This document shows, one piece after another, positions 1 to 9,037 of a stretch of 40,409 nt of DNA. The stretch covers positions 1-40,409 of the forward strand of contig CAJUTH010000034.1 in NCBI GenBank assembly GCA_910589275.1, in the 5' to 3' direction. The stretch is from an uncultured Dorea sp. Its GTDB lineage: Bacteria > Bacillota > Clostridia > Lachnospirales > Lachnospiraceae. A program made the translations under genes and the position numbers. Every line of letters begins with the position of its first letter. Position 1 is the first letter of the stretch. The notes under the pieces were generated by a model that was given only the letters and a program-made list of their open reading frames with translations, ran no database searches and had not been told where the DNA came from.

Positions 1-326
1 TACCATGTTTTACCATTTGATAAAAGCTTTATTTCAACTAACTTCGGAAAGATCCTCTTTTTGTTACAGATATTGCACAAAAAACGGGGTTTGGCACAAC
101 AAGCTATTTTATTTCTGTTTTTTCAAAAAGACTGTCTATGACACCTTTGAAATACAGGCGGCAAATTTCTACGGAATAGTGTGACGCCGGACTTTGCTTT
201 GTCTCGTGGATTTATTTTTGCGTTTATGTTATGATTTATTATAAGTTCATTTTGATTCGCGGCTTGATTGAAAGACAGCGGGAAAGGCTGCGGCAAAGAA
301 GGACTTAGGAAAGGGTTGGTATAAGC
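1..326. other. Intergenic region, no gene seen
   Basis: I see no convincing coding region here. Open frames on the minus strand have no ribosome binding site and no recognisable protein character. A weak promoter candidate on the plus strand is TTGCGT (218-223), 16-base spacer, TATAAG (240-245); it would start a transcript near 252 that reads into the gene at 327. The tail of an upstream gene may lie outside the window. Confidence 0.5.
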
Positions 327-722
327 GTGAAAAAAACATGTAAAAATATGGAGATGGGAATGTCCCTGGGTATGTGTGCCGGGGCTGCCTTCGGAGGCGT
401 GCTGGGACAAAGTTTTTTCGGAAATATGACGATAGGCATGTCAATTGGGATTCCTATTGGAATGTGCGCAGGTATGGCGATCGGTTCCATGAAGGACAAG
501 GCGGTGAATGAACAACTGCAGACCCATGCGTATACCATCAAAGATATTCGGTATCAGAAGGATACGAAGGAATATTGGATCACAATAGCAAATAAGGATG
601 GAGCGGAAAGAATCGTAAATACTTCCTCCGGGGAAATGGAGACGGAAGGATTCTGCATCGGCGACGTGGTGTTTTTAGATGAAGACGGAAGAATAGAGCA
701 GGCATTTGATAAAGGAGATTAG
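327..722 (+). CDS. Small glycine-zipper membrane protein, function unknown
   Basis: This 131-residue protein starts at GTG 327, about ten bases after an AGGAAAGGG ribosome binding site; an internal ATG at 348 is the alternative. Residues 8-54 are rich in Gly, Met and Ala with GxxxG spacing (GMSLGMCAGAAFGG and GMSIGIPIGMCAGMAIGS), consistent with two packed membrane segments of the glycine-zipper type. The remainder (about 55-131) is soluble and acidic and resembles a small beta-rich domain. I do not recognise a named family beyond the glycine zipper. It stands alone, with its own weak promoter upstream and a separate promoter for the next gene downstream. Confidence is good that it is a gene and low for any role. 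Confidence 0.7.
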   Translation: MKKTCKNMEMGMSLGMCAGAAFGGVLGQSFFGNMTIGMSIGIPIGMCAGMAIGSMKDKAVNEQLQTHAYTIKDIRYQKDTKEYWITIANKDGAERIVNTSSGEMETEGFCIGDVVFLDEDGRIEQAFDKGD

Positions 723-763
723 AAATCGTTCAAACCTGTTCTATTTACCATTTTTGAAAAAAA

Positions 764-793
764 TTTGTTTTTGGTTAATGAATTGCTTATAAT
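764..793 (+). promoter_or_regulatory. Promoter of the broken AAA ATPase gene
   Basis: TTGTTT (764-769) and a perfect TATAAT (788-793) are separated by 18 bases. Transcription would begin near 800, leaving only about a dozen bases before the start at 812, which has a GAGGTGA ribosome binding site. The perfect -10 supports it; the -35 is weak. Confidence 0.5.
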
Positions 794-811
794 AGATATG
801 AGGTGATAGCT

Positions 812-1884
812 ATGAAGCTTATTGAGCGGAGACAGTATTTGGATAAAATGATCCGAATAATCGGAACGCCTGATATTAAGGTGATTACAGGTGTTCGTCG
901 CTGTGGAAAATCGAAATTAATGGAAGCTTTCGAAAGATATGTTAAAACGGAGATTACTGATTCCAACATTATTCATATTAATTTCAACTTCCCCGAATAT
1001 GACCACTTGCTTGAATACCATTCTTTGTACGATTATATCAATTCAAAGTATAGGGAAGATAAGCAGAATTTTATATTTATTGATGAGGTACAAATGTGTG
1101 CGGGCTTTGAAAAGGCCATAAACGGTCTGCATGCAGCAGAAAAGTATGATATTTATATTACCGGTTCCAATGAATTTTTATTAAGCTCAGACCTTGCCAC
1201 GCTCTTTACAGGAAGAACTTTTGAGATAAAAGTATATCCGTTTTCTTTTGGGGAGTATGTTCAATGGACATCCGTCAAAAGTATAAGATCCGCAATATGC
1301 AGCTTATGGAGAGAATTGTTGATGTTTTAATGAACAACATCTCGAATTTGTCTTCGGCAAGGAGCATCACAAACATATTAAGCGCTGCCAGTGAAAAGGT
1401 AAATCATGTAACGGTCAGTTCGTATATGCAATACCTTTGTAATGCGTTCGCTTTTTATAAAATCCGCCGTTACGATATCAAAGGAAAAAAATATCTTTCA
1501 AGTAATGATAAATATTATTTGAGCGATCATACATTTCGTTATGCGAAGCTTGGAACGAAAAATATGGACTATGGAAGGACTCTCGAAAATATTGTTGCGA
1601 TTGAACTGCTGCGCAGAGGATATGAAATATATGCAGGAGTATTATACAAAAAAGAAATAGATTTTGTCGCAGTCAAACGTAATGAAAAAATATATATTCA
1701 GGTTTCTGATAATTTGAGCGATGAAAAAACATTGAAACGCGAGGTATCGCCGTTATTACAGATCAAGGATGCGTATCCTAAAATGATTTTAGCACGTACC
1801 CGCCACGATAGATATCAGTATGAAGGCATTCAGATTATTGATATTGCGGACTGGTTGTTGGAAAAAGAAACGGAGGCACAGTAA
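812..1884 (+). pseudogene. AAA ATPase of the DUF4143 type, internally deleted and frameshifted
   Basis: The 5' part, read from ATG 812 (GAGGTGA ribosome binding site five bases away; a GTG at 803 is less likely), carries Walker A GVRRCGKS, Walker B FIFIDEVQ, the sensor-like ITGSN and the FSFGEY motif that ends the ATPase half. The frame then runs to a stop at 1330. From about 1264 the next frame carries the C-terminal half of the same family (DIRQKYKIRN, YDIKGKKYL, KEIDFVAVK, IYIQV), the nuclease-like DUF4143 region, and ends at 1884. Intact relatives have roughly 70-90 residues between FSFGEY and the DI..RYKIR motif that are absent here, and the junction changes frame. A small deletion therefore fused the two halves out of frame. 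The family is abundant in anaerobes, often lineage-specific, with unclear function. Two separate truncated proteins could still be made. Confidence 0.75.
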
Positions 1885-2540
1885 TGGAACAGGACGTTAA
1901 TTTAAACATTCCTTATTCAGCGCCGCTGTATATCTGGGATAAAATCGGCGAGGTGTTCGCTTCCATGCCGTATTGGAACGGCGGAGAGGAGGGGCCGCGG
2001 TGGACCGGGCCGGATATTGATCTGTGGGCGTCTGCAGAATCTGGCGGGATTCAGATCGCAGGAACTATGCCTGATGAAATATGGGAGAAGTGGTATGCGG
2101 CTTTAAAAGAGAAACTGGGGAATGCCTTAGATTATGAAATCGGCGAGCCGGAGGACGGCGCTGCATTTTATCAATTTATTCCGAAAGATATCGCACAGCT
2201 TTATAAGGCGCTTAAGAAAGAACAGGTAAAGGGAGAGCTTTTGCTGGAGGACGGATGGCTGATCTGGCGGCTTCCTAGTGGTATACTTCTGAAAATTTAT
2301 GTCTGGAATCCGATGCGGGAAGGATATATTGAGACATACTATTTAAAAAAGGGCGGGGAGGTACCGCTGACTCACTGGCATCCGGCGGCGGAGGAAGTGT
2401 ATCCGGACCTGATGGATATCGACGAAGGAAGGACGGTCTGGGTGAAGAAGTCTCTGTTTGGAGAAGAGATTTTGATGATGAGCCGTAAAGAATATGAGGC
2501 TGTGAGCGATAAAAAAGGAAGGTACCGCCTTCTTGAATAA
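1884..2540 (+). CDS. Conserved hypothetical protein, Trp-rich, function unknown
   Basis: A 218-residue soluble acidic protein. Its ATG overlaps the stop of the ATPase remnant by one base (TAATG), and its ribosome binding site GGAGG lies inside the 3' end of that remnant, so the two were probably co-translated. The protein is rich in tryptophan and other aromatics (for example YIWDKIGEVF near the N terminus and HWHPAAEEVY near the C terminus). No signal peptide, membrane segment or catalytic motif was recognised. An immunity-like or stress protein is possible but is not supported by any motif. The next gene, ligA, begins 54 bases downstream in the same direction with no terminator between. Confidence 0.7.
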   Translation: MEQDVNLNIPYSAPLYIWDKIGEVFASMPYWNGGEEGPRWTGPDIDLWASAESGGIQIAGTMPDEIWEKWYAALKEKLGNALDYEIGEPEDGAAFYQFIPKDIAQLYKALKKEQVKGELLLEDGWLIWRLPSGILLKIYVWNPMREGYIETYYLKKGGEVPLTHWHPAAEEVYPDLMDIDEGRTVWVKKSLFGEEILMMSRKEYEAVSDKKGRYRLLE

Positions 2541-2594
2541 CAGCCCGCCGCTTACAGGCAGGATAGAGATCAGAAGAAGGGAAGGGAATACGCG

Positions 2595-4565
2595 ATGGAT
2601 CAGGATCATAAAATGAATCGTATGCAGGAGCTTGTGGAGCTTCTGAACAGGGCGGGGAAGGCCTATTACCAAGACGCGGAAGAAATGATGAGCGATTATC
2701 AGTATGACGCGCTTTATGATGAATTAAAGAATCTGGAGCAGGAGATGGGAGTGACGCTTGCCGCAAGCCCTACAGTGAACGTAGGCTACGAGGTGTTAAG
2801 CGAGCTGCCCAAGGAGCGGCACGAGAGCGCAATGCTGTCGCTGGATAAGACAAAAGAAGTAGAAGGATTAAGAGAATTTGCCGGGAATCAGAAGGTGGTA
2901 GTTTCGTGGAAACTGGACGGGCTGACCATTGTACTTACCTACCGGGACGGCATGCTTGCAAAGGCGGTCACAAGAGGAAACGGCGAGGTAGGCGAGGTCA
3001 TCACCAATAACGCGAAGGTATTTCAGAATGTCCCCCTGCAGATTCCTTATAAGGGAGAGCTGATCCTTCGGGGGGAGGCTGTGATCGGGTACAAGGATTT
3101 TGAAAAAATTAATGCCGAAATTGCGGAGGTGGATGCAAAATATAAGAATCCGCGGAACCTCTGCAGCGGTTCCGTAAGGCAGCTAAACAATGAGGTGACG
3201 GCGAAACGGAACGTGCGGTTCTATGCGTTTTCCATCGTCAGGGCGGAGGGCGTGGACTTTCATAATTCAAGAGCCTTCCAGCTTCAGTGGCTGGAGCGGC
3301 AGGGATTTGAAGTGGTGGAGTACCATATGGCGGATAAAGAGTCCATCGGAGAGGAAGTTATTAAATTTTCAGAAAAAATAGTGTCAAATGATTTTCCATC
3401 GGACGGACTTGTGATAGTATATGATGATATAGAGTACGGTTTGTCTCTGGGGCGGACTTCCAAATTTCCAAGAGATTCTATCGCCTTTAAATGGGCGGAC
3501 GAGACCAGCAGGACGACGCTGAAAGAAATTGAGTGGAGCCCTTCAAGAACCGGCCTGATCAATCCGGTGGCTATCTTTGAACCGGTGGAGCTTGAGGGAA
3601 CGACGGTGAGCCGCGCCAGCGTCCATAATATCAGTATTATGGAGGAATTGAAACTGGGGATTGGGGATGAGATTGAGGTCTACAAGGCGAATATGATCAT
3701 TCCGCAGATTGCCCGTAATCTGACTGAAAGCGGAGTGAAGGACATTCCAAAAGTCTGCCCGGTGTGCGGCGGAGTTACGGAAATCCGCAAGGTCAGCAAT
3801 GCCAGAGCGCTGTACTGTACAAATCCGGCCTGTCAGGCGAAGCAGTTAAAGTCCTACGCATTGTTTGTCAGCAGGGACGCTCTAAATATAGACGGCCTGT
3901 CAGAAGCAACGCTGGAGAAGCTGATCGCCAGAGGATTTATCCATGATTATACAGATTTGTTCCATCTAGACCGTTACAGGGAAGAGATACAGTCCATGGA
4001 AGGGTTTGGGGAGAAGTCTTACCAGAAGCTGGTAAATAGTGTGGAAAAGGCGAGGGAAACGACGCTGCCAAGACTCCTTTACGGACTTGGTATTGCCAAT
4101 ATCGGCCTTGCCAATGCGAAGCTGATCTGCAAAGAAACAGGATATGACAGGGAGAAGCTTACCCGCCTTACAGAGGAAGAGTTAAGTGCTATAGACGGCG
4201 TGGGAAATGTGATCGCGGGGAGTTATGTGGATTATTTTTCAGATGAGGAGCATAGGGCGGTATATGAGGCGCTTTTAAAGGAGCTGCACATTCCGGAGGA
4301 GAAAAGTACCGAAGAAGAGCAGGTTTTTGAAGGAAAGAGCTTTGTAATTACCGGAAATGTCCATCATTTTGCCAATCGGAATGAAGTTAAGGCATTGATT
4401 GAAGCGAAAGGCGGTAAGGTAACCGGAAGCGTTTCCTCGAAAACGGATTATCTTATTAACAATAATTCCGAGTCGGCATCGTCGAAAAATAAAAAGGCGA
4501 AGGAGCTGGGGATTCCCATTATTTCCGAGGAAGAATTTTTGGGTATGCTGGGCTTACGCGATTGA
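2595..4565 (+). CDS. ligA: NAD-dependent DNA ligase (LigA family)
   Basis: This 656-residue protein seals nicks using NAD. Domain order fits LigA: an NMN-binding Ia segment (residues 8-60, with SDYQYDALYDEL), the adenylation domain with the nucleotidyl-lysine motif KLDG (Lys106), an OB fold, a zinc finger (CPVCG followed by CTNPAC), helix-hairpin-helix repeats (DGVGNVIA) and a C-terminal BRCT domain (from about 575, FVITGNVHHF). Length is close to the usual 660-680. Several motifs deviate from the commonest LigA forms: VSWKLDG in place of ELKLDG, GEVITNN in place of GEDVT, NPRNLCSGS in place of NPRNAAAGS. It could therefore be a second, divergent ligase rather than the replicative copy. A purine-rich ribosome binding site (GAAGGGAAGGG) precedes the start. 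It is followed after 70 bases by the ClpX-like gene. Confidence 0.93.
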   Translation: MDQDHKMNRMQELVELLNRAGKAYYQDAEEMMSDYQYDALYDELKNLEQEMGVTLAASPTVNVGYEVLSELPKERHESAMLSLDKTKEVEGLREFAGNQKVVVSWKLDGLTIVLTYRDGMLAKAVTRGNGEVGEVITNNAKVFQNVPLQIPYKGELILRGEAVIGYKDFEKINAEIAEVDAKYKNPRNLCSGSVRQLNNEVTAKRNVRFYAFSIVRAEGVDFHNSRAFQLQWLERQGFEVVEYHMADKESIGEEVIKFSEKIVSNDFPSDGLVIVYDDIEYGLSLGRTSKFPRDSIAFKWADETSRTTLKEIEWSPSRTGLINPVAIFEPVELEGTTVSRASVHNISIMEELKLGIGDEIEVYKANMIIPQIARNLTESGVKDIPKVCPVCGGVTEIRKVSNARALYCTNPACQAKQLKSYALFVSRDALNIDGLSEATLEKLIARGFIHDYTDLFHLDRYREEIQSMEGFGEKSYQKLVNSVEKARETTLPRLLYGLGIANIGLANAKLICKETGYDREKLTRLTEEELSAIDGVGNVIAGSYVDYFSDEEHRAVYEALLKELHIPEEKSTEEEQVFEGKSFVITGNVHHFANRNEVKALIEAKGGKVTGSVSSKTDYLINNNSESASSKNKKAKELGIPIISEEEFLGMLGLRD

Positions 4566-4635
4566 GACGGCGGACAGTATGATACAGGCTGGTTTTTAAC
4601 AATATTTTAAAAAGAAACAGGAAGAGGGAAGAGAC

Positions 4636-6063
4636 ATGTCAGAAAAAGATCATGTAAATGAGACAGAGGTTGAAAAGGCTGTGGAGGGCGAGGTTGTCGT
4701 AGAGGACAAAGAGCAGGAAGATGAATATGAGAAAGTATGCTTTATCTGCCGGAGGCCGGAGAGCATAACCGGAAAGATGATGGATCTTCCCAACAATATC
4801 TGTGTATGTCAGGACTGTATGCAGAAGAGTTTTGATATTATGTCCAACGGACAGTTTGATTACAACCAGTTGTTAAACATACCGGGAATGCAGGTTTTCA
4901 GTGTCAGCGATATGGAAAAGACTGTGCCTAAGAAGCAGAAACTGAAGAAGAAAAAGGAAAAGGAAGGCCAGAAACCGGCGCTGGATATCAAGGATATTCC
5001 GGCACCCCACAAGATTAAGGCGAAGCTGGATGATTTTGTGGTAGGGCAGGAGTATGCAAAGAAGGCGATGTCTGTGGCGGTCTATAATCATTATAAGCGT
5101 GTGGCTACCGATACGATGGATGATATTGAGATCGAGAAGTCTAACATGCTGATGCTTGGGCCTACCGGCTGCGGCAAGACCTATCTGGTAAAGACGCTGG
5201 CAAGGCTTTTGGACGTGCCCCTTGCGATCACGGATGCAACCTCCCTGACGGAAGCCGGCTATATTGGAGACGACATTGAAAGCGTGGTATCCAAGCTTCT
5301 TGCGGCTGCGGATAACGACGTGGAGAAGGCGGAACGAGGGATCATCTTTATTGATGAGATTGATAAGATTGCCAAGAAGAAGAATACGAACCAGAGAGAT
5401 GTGAGCGGCGAATCGGTACAGCAGGGCATGTTAAAGCTCTTAGAGGGCAGCGAGGTGGAGGTTCCGGTGGGAGCTAACAGCAAGAACGCTATGGTGCCCC
5501 TCACCACGGTCAATACGAAAAATATTCTGTTTATCTGCGGCGGAGCGTTTCCGGATCTGGATAAGATTATCAAGGAACGTCTGACAAAACAGGCTGCTAT
5601 CGGCTTCAACGCAGAATTGAAGGATAAATACGACAGAGATAAAAAGATTCTGGAGAAAGTGACCATAGAGGATTTGCGGAATTTTGGTATGATTCCGGAG
5701 TTTCTTGGAAGGCTTCCAATTATATTCACATTGCAGGGGCTGGACGAGGAGATGTTGGTGAAGATCTTAAAGGAGCCCAAGAACGCGATCTTAAAGCAGT
5801 ACCAGAAGCTGCTTGCATTAGACGAGGTGAAGCTGGAATTTAACGATGATTCCCTTCATGCCATTGCTAAAAAGGCGATTAAGAAGAAAACAGGGGCAAG
5901 AGCTCTGCGTGCCATTATCGAGGAATTTATGCTGGATATCATGTATGAGATCCCGAAGGATGACAGCATTGGGCAGGTGACGATCACGAGAGAATACATC
6001 GAAGGTACCGGCGGCCCGCTGATTATGCTCCGGGGACAGGAGCCCATAAGGCTTGAAGGATAA
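4636..6063 (+). CDS. clpX: ClpX-like AAA+ unfoldase with divergent N-terminal and RKH loop
   Basis: A 475-residue AAA+ unfoldase, longer than typical ClpX (about 415-430). Residues 1-34 are a charged extension. A zinc-binding domain follows (Cys35, Cys38, Cys58, Cys61, with an extra Cys56), then a Lys-rich linker (about 92-114). The AAA+ core has Walker A GPTGCGKT (175-182), pore loop GYIG (208-211; usually GYVG), Walker B IIFIDEID and sensor NILFICGGAF. The ClpP-docking IGF loop is kept (322-324). The loop that carries RKH in canonical ClpX reads SKN (282-284), so ssrA-type substrate recognition is probably changed. There is no clpP or tig gene beside it, which also suggests a paralogue. An alternative is that this is the only ClpX of the organism with lineage drift. 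The start is supported by GAGGGAAGAG upstream. Confidence 0.88.
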   Translation: MSEKDHVNETEVEKAVEGEVVVEDKEQEDEYEKVCFICRRPESITGKMMDLPNNICVCQDCMQKSFDIMSNGQFDYNQLLNIPGMQVFSVSDMEKTVPKKQKLKKKKEKEGQKPALDIKDIPAPHKIKAKLDDFVVGQEYAKKAMSVAVYNHYKRVATDTMDDIEIEKSNMLMLGPTGCGKTYLVKTLARLLDVPLAITDATSLTEAGYIGDDIESVVSKLLAAADNDVEKAERGIIFIDEIDKIAKKKNTNQRDVSGESVQQGMLKLLEGSEVEVPVGANSKNAMVPLTTVNTKNILFICGGAFPDLDKIIKERLTKQAAIGFNAELKDKYDRDKKILEKVTIEDLRNFGMIPEFLGRLPIIFTLQGLDEEMLVKILKEPKNAILKQYQKLLALDEVKLEFNDDSLHAIAKKAIKKKTGARALRAIIEEFMLDIMYEIPKDDSIGQVTITREYIEGTGGPLIMLRGQEPIRLEG

Positions 6064-6091
6064 GATATAAAGGGATGAAAAGGGATATATT

Positions 6092-7225
6092 ATGAAGGTA
6101 GTAATCGCGATTGATTCATTTAAAGGCAGTATGAGTTCGATGGAGGCTGGGAATGCGGCGAAAGCCGGGATCCGAAAGGCTTGCGCGGCCGATATCGTTG
6201 TAAAGCCTCTGGCGGACGGCGGCGAAGGAACCACGGAGGCTCTGGTAGAGGGCTTGGGCGGAGAGTTTATTTCCGTGGAGGTCACAGGGCCTTTGGGAGG
6301 GAAGACTACGGCCCGGTACGGGATTCTAGGAGATGGAAAGACGGCTGTGATGGAAATGGCGGAGGCTTCTGGGATCATACTGGTGAAGCCGGAGGAACTG
6401 GATCCAAAAAGGGCGACGACTTACGGCGTTGGAGAGATGATCATGGACGCGGTAAACCGGGGCTGCAGGGAGTTTATCATCGGCATCGGAGGGAGCGCTA
6501 CCAGCGAAGGCGGCGTCGGCATGCTTCAGGCGCTGGGATATGAGATTACGGATGCAGAGGGGAAGCCTGTTGAACCGGGGCTTGCAGGATTGGACCAGAT
6601 AGCGTCCATATCTGCCGGGCATATACCGGAGACTCTGAAAGAGTGCCGGTTCAGTATTGCGTGCGATGTGAAGAATCCTCTTTGCGGAGAGAATGGGGCG
6701 GTCTATGTATATGGACCTCAGAAGGGAGTTATGGAGGAGGAGAAACAGGTTTTTGATGAGAAAATGAAGCATTTCGCAGACAAAACCAAAGAGTTTACCG
6801 GCGCGGACTGCCGGATGGAGGAAGGGGCCGGAGCCGCAGGAGGGCTGGGATTTGCTTTTTTAAGCTATCTTCCGAACGTGGAGTTGAAACCGGGAATTGA
6901 TATTGTATTGGATGCCGTAGGGCTTGAGGAAGAAGTGAAGGATGCCGACATTGTGATTACCGGCGAGGGACGGCTGGATTTCCAGACGGCCATGGGTAAG
7001 GTCCCGGTGGGGGTTGCCCGCCTTGCGAAGAAGTATGGGGCAAGGGTATTTGCATTTGCCGGAGGCGTCACGAAGGATGCCGGGGAGTGTAACCAGGCGG
7101 GCATCGACGCATTTTTTCCCATCGTGAGAGGGGTTACCACATTGGAAGAAGCAATGGATGCGGAAAATGCGATAGAGAATATGATACTGTCTGTGGAACA
7201 GGTATTCCGGGCAATATGCAGTTGA
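6092..7225 (+). CDS. glxK: Glycerate kinase (GarK/GlxK family)
   Basis: A 377-residue cytoplasmic kinase that phosphorylates D-glycerate with ATP; the GarK/GlxK family usually yields 2-phosphoglycerate for lower glycolysis. The N terminus VVIAIDSFKGSMSS, the PLADGGEGTTEAL motif, the IGIGGSATSEGG glycine-rich loop and the C-terminal ITGEGRLDFQT motif are characteristic, and length matches the family (375-385). It starts 28 bases after clpX with an AAAAGGG ribosome binding site, so it may be co-transcribed. A D-2-hydroxyacid dehydrogenase that could reduce hydroxypyruvate to glycerate lies on the opposite strand at 9789-10733, a plausible functional partner although not in the same operon. Confidence 0.92.
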   Translation: MKVVIAIDSFKGSMSSMEAGNAAKAGIRKACAADIVVKPLADGGEGTTEALVEGLGGEFISVEVTGPLGGKTTARYGILGDGKTAVMEMAEASGIILVKPEELDPKRATTYGVGEMIMDAVNRGCREFIIGIGGSATSEGGVGMLQALGYEITDAEGKPVEPGLAGLDQIASISAGHIPETLKECRFSIACDVKNPLCGENGAVYVYGPQKGVMEEEKQVFDEKMKHFADKTKEFTGADCRMEEGAGAAGGLGFAFLSYLPNVELKPGIDIVLDAVGLEEEVKDADIVITGEGRLDFQTAMGKVPVGVARLAKKYGARVFAFAGGVTKDAGECNQAGIDAFFPIVRGVTTLEEAMDAENAIENMILSVEQVFRAICS

Positions 7226-7303
7226 TAGAAACCAGAGCAGATTGATGCATGAAGATAAGAACACTTCATATACTGAAAAGAAGGTATATGAGGTGTTTTT
7301 TAT

Positions 7304-9016
7304 ATGGATGCAGAAACTTGCAGGACGCAGATCTTATCGGAAGATTACTGGGATTTTATTATATCGGCAGGAGGGGGAGGAGCAAGGCTCCCGCTGCCCG
7401 ACAAGGAGCCTTGTTACCAGAATGCCGGGGAAGGCTTTGAAATTGTGTATTTGGAACAGTCTTTGGTTAATCCGATCACCTATCAGAAATATGTCTATAA
7501 TTCGATTCCCAAGTGCTTTGCGCTGGAGGATATGGATACGCTGAATGCGGCGGGAATCAGCCAGGTTCAGTATTATCCTTCGCTGGAGCTGATGGGGGAA
7601 GGGATTATGATAGGTTTTATTGATACAGGTATTGATTATACTCTTGATATTTTCCGTAAGCTGGATGGCACCACAAGGATCGCAGGGATCTGGGATCAGA
7701 CAATACAGACGGGGAATACGCCGGAGGGGCTGGGCTATGGCAGCGTTTATACAGAGGAGGAGATTAATGCGGCTTTAAAATCAGAGAATCCAGGAGAGCT
7801 TGTACCCACGGAGGATACAGAGGGGCATGGCACGTATCTTGCCAGTGTCGCCTGTGGAGGAGGAAATGTGGAGAATCGCTTTTTAGGGGCCGCTCCGGAA
7901 TCGGTTATCGCCATGGTGAAAATGAAGCCCGCGAAGCGGTATATCCGGGATTTTTATGGGATTTCCCAGAATACAAAATGTTATCAGGAAAATGATATTA
8001 TGCTGGGAGTAACTTATCTGAAAAATCTGGCGGACAGCTATGGAATGCCGCTGGTGCTGTGCGTGGCTCTTGGCACGAATTTCGGCGGGCATACGGGCTC
8101 CAGCGCGCTGGCGGTGATGCTTCAGGTATGTGCCAACACCGCGAACCACATTGTGGTGACAGGCACCGGAAACGAGGCGAACCAGAGGCATCACTATCAG
8201 GGGCAGTTTCAGAAAAAGGAAGAGCAGAAGGACGTGGAGATTCAGGTAGGGGAAGGAGTGGAGGGATTTTCCACGGAGCTGTGGACGGATATTCCGAATC
8301 TGTTATCCGTTTCCATAATCTCACCTTCCGGGGAAGTTCTGCCAAAGATTTCGGTCCGGCAGGGGACGGCCTTTTCCTTCCGGTTTGTTTTTGAGAGGAC
8401 AGAGGTATATGTAGATAACCAGATTGTAACAAGATTTAACAACTCTCAGCTTGTTTTTGTCCGGTTTCGGGATCCGGTTCCGGGGATCTGGAAGGTGGTC
8501 GTGAGCCCTGTAAGGCTGACAGTGACAGGCGGGATGTTCCATCTCTGGCTTCCCATCAAAGAATTTATGACTGGAGAAGTGATTTTCCTTGAGTCAAATC
8601 CAGATACAACGCTTACAGAACCGTCGGCGGCAGACTCGTTGATTACGGTATCTCATTACAATGGAGTGGAGAATAGTATTGATATTAATTCGGGAAGGGG
8701 ATATACTAGACAAGAGGCGGTTAAACCGGATTTTGCCGCTCCGGGGGTTGATGTGACGGGTGTCCTTCCGGGAGGAAGGTATATCAGCAGAACAGGTTCA
8801 AGCGCCGCGGCGGCAGTCACGGCGGGAGCCAGCGCGCTTCTGGCAGAATGGCTGCTGATGCAGAATTCCCGTTTTCTCGGGTATAATACCATGCAGCTAA
8901 AGGGTTTATTTATCTTAGGCGCTGAGCGGAGGCCGGATGTAGAGTATCCAAACCGGGAGTGGGGGTACGGAACGCTGAACCTGTATGAAACTCTTAGGAC
9001 AATCAGAGAGCTATAG
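7304..9016 (+). CDS. S8 subtilisin-like serine protease, Csp-like
   Basis: A 570-residue subtilase. The catalytic triad is visible: Asp107 in GFIDTGIDY, His175 in TEGHGTYLAS and Ser500 in RTGSSAAAA, with oxyanion Asn290 in GTGNEAN. The serine block reads GSS where most subtilases have GTS. A long insertion of about 150 residues of beta-rich sequence sits between the Asn and Ser blocks, as in the clostridial Csp germination-protease group and its Lachnospiraceae relatives. No signal peptide is seen, so it is cytosolic, spore-associated or exported by another route. It starts 78 bases after glycerate kinase behind GAGGTG. It is probably an active protease; its substrate is unknown. Confidence 0.88.
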   Translation: MDAETCRTQILSEDYWDFIISAGGGGARLPLPDKEPCYQNAGEGFEIVYLEQSLVNPITYQKYVYNSIPKCFALEDMDTLNAAGISQVQYYPSLELMGEGIMIGFIDTGIDYTLDIFRKLDGTTRIAGIWDQTIQTGNTPEGLGYGSVYTEEEINAALKSENPGELVPTEDTEGHGTYLASVACGGGNVENRFLGAAPESVIAMVKMKPAKRYIRDFYGISQNTKCYQENDIMLGVTYLKNLADSYGMPLVLCVALGTNFGGHTGSSALAVMLQVCANTANHIVVTGTGNEANQRHHYQGQFQKKEEQKDVEIQVGEGVEGFSTELWTDIPNLLSVSIISPSGEVLPKISVRQGTAFSFRFVFERTEVYVDNQIVTRFNNSQLVFVRFRDPVPGIWKVVVSPVRLTVTGGMFHLWLPIKEFMTGEVIFLESNPDTTLTEPSAADSLITVSHYNGVENSIDINSGRGYTRQEAVKPDFAAPGVDVTGVLPGGRYISRTGSSAAAAVTAGASALLAEWLLMQNSRFLGYNTMQLKGLFILGAERRPDVEYPNREWGYGTLNLYETLRTIREL

Positions 9017-9037
9017 CAGACAGAAAGGAGAATGTTT

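Noticed and set aside
803..812. GTG start at 803 for the AAA ATPase remnant
   Set aside because: The GTG lies within the GAGGTGA ribosome binding site of the ATG at 812.
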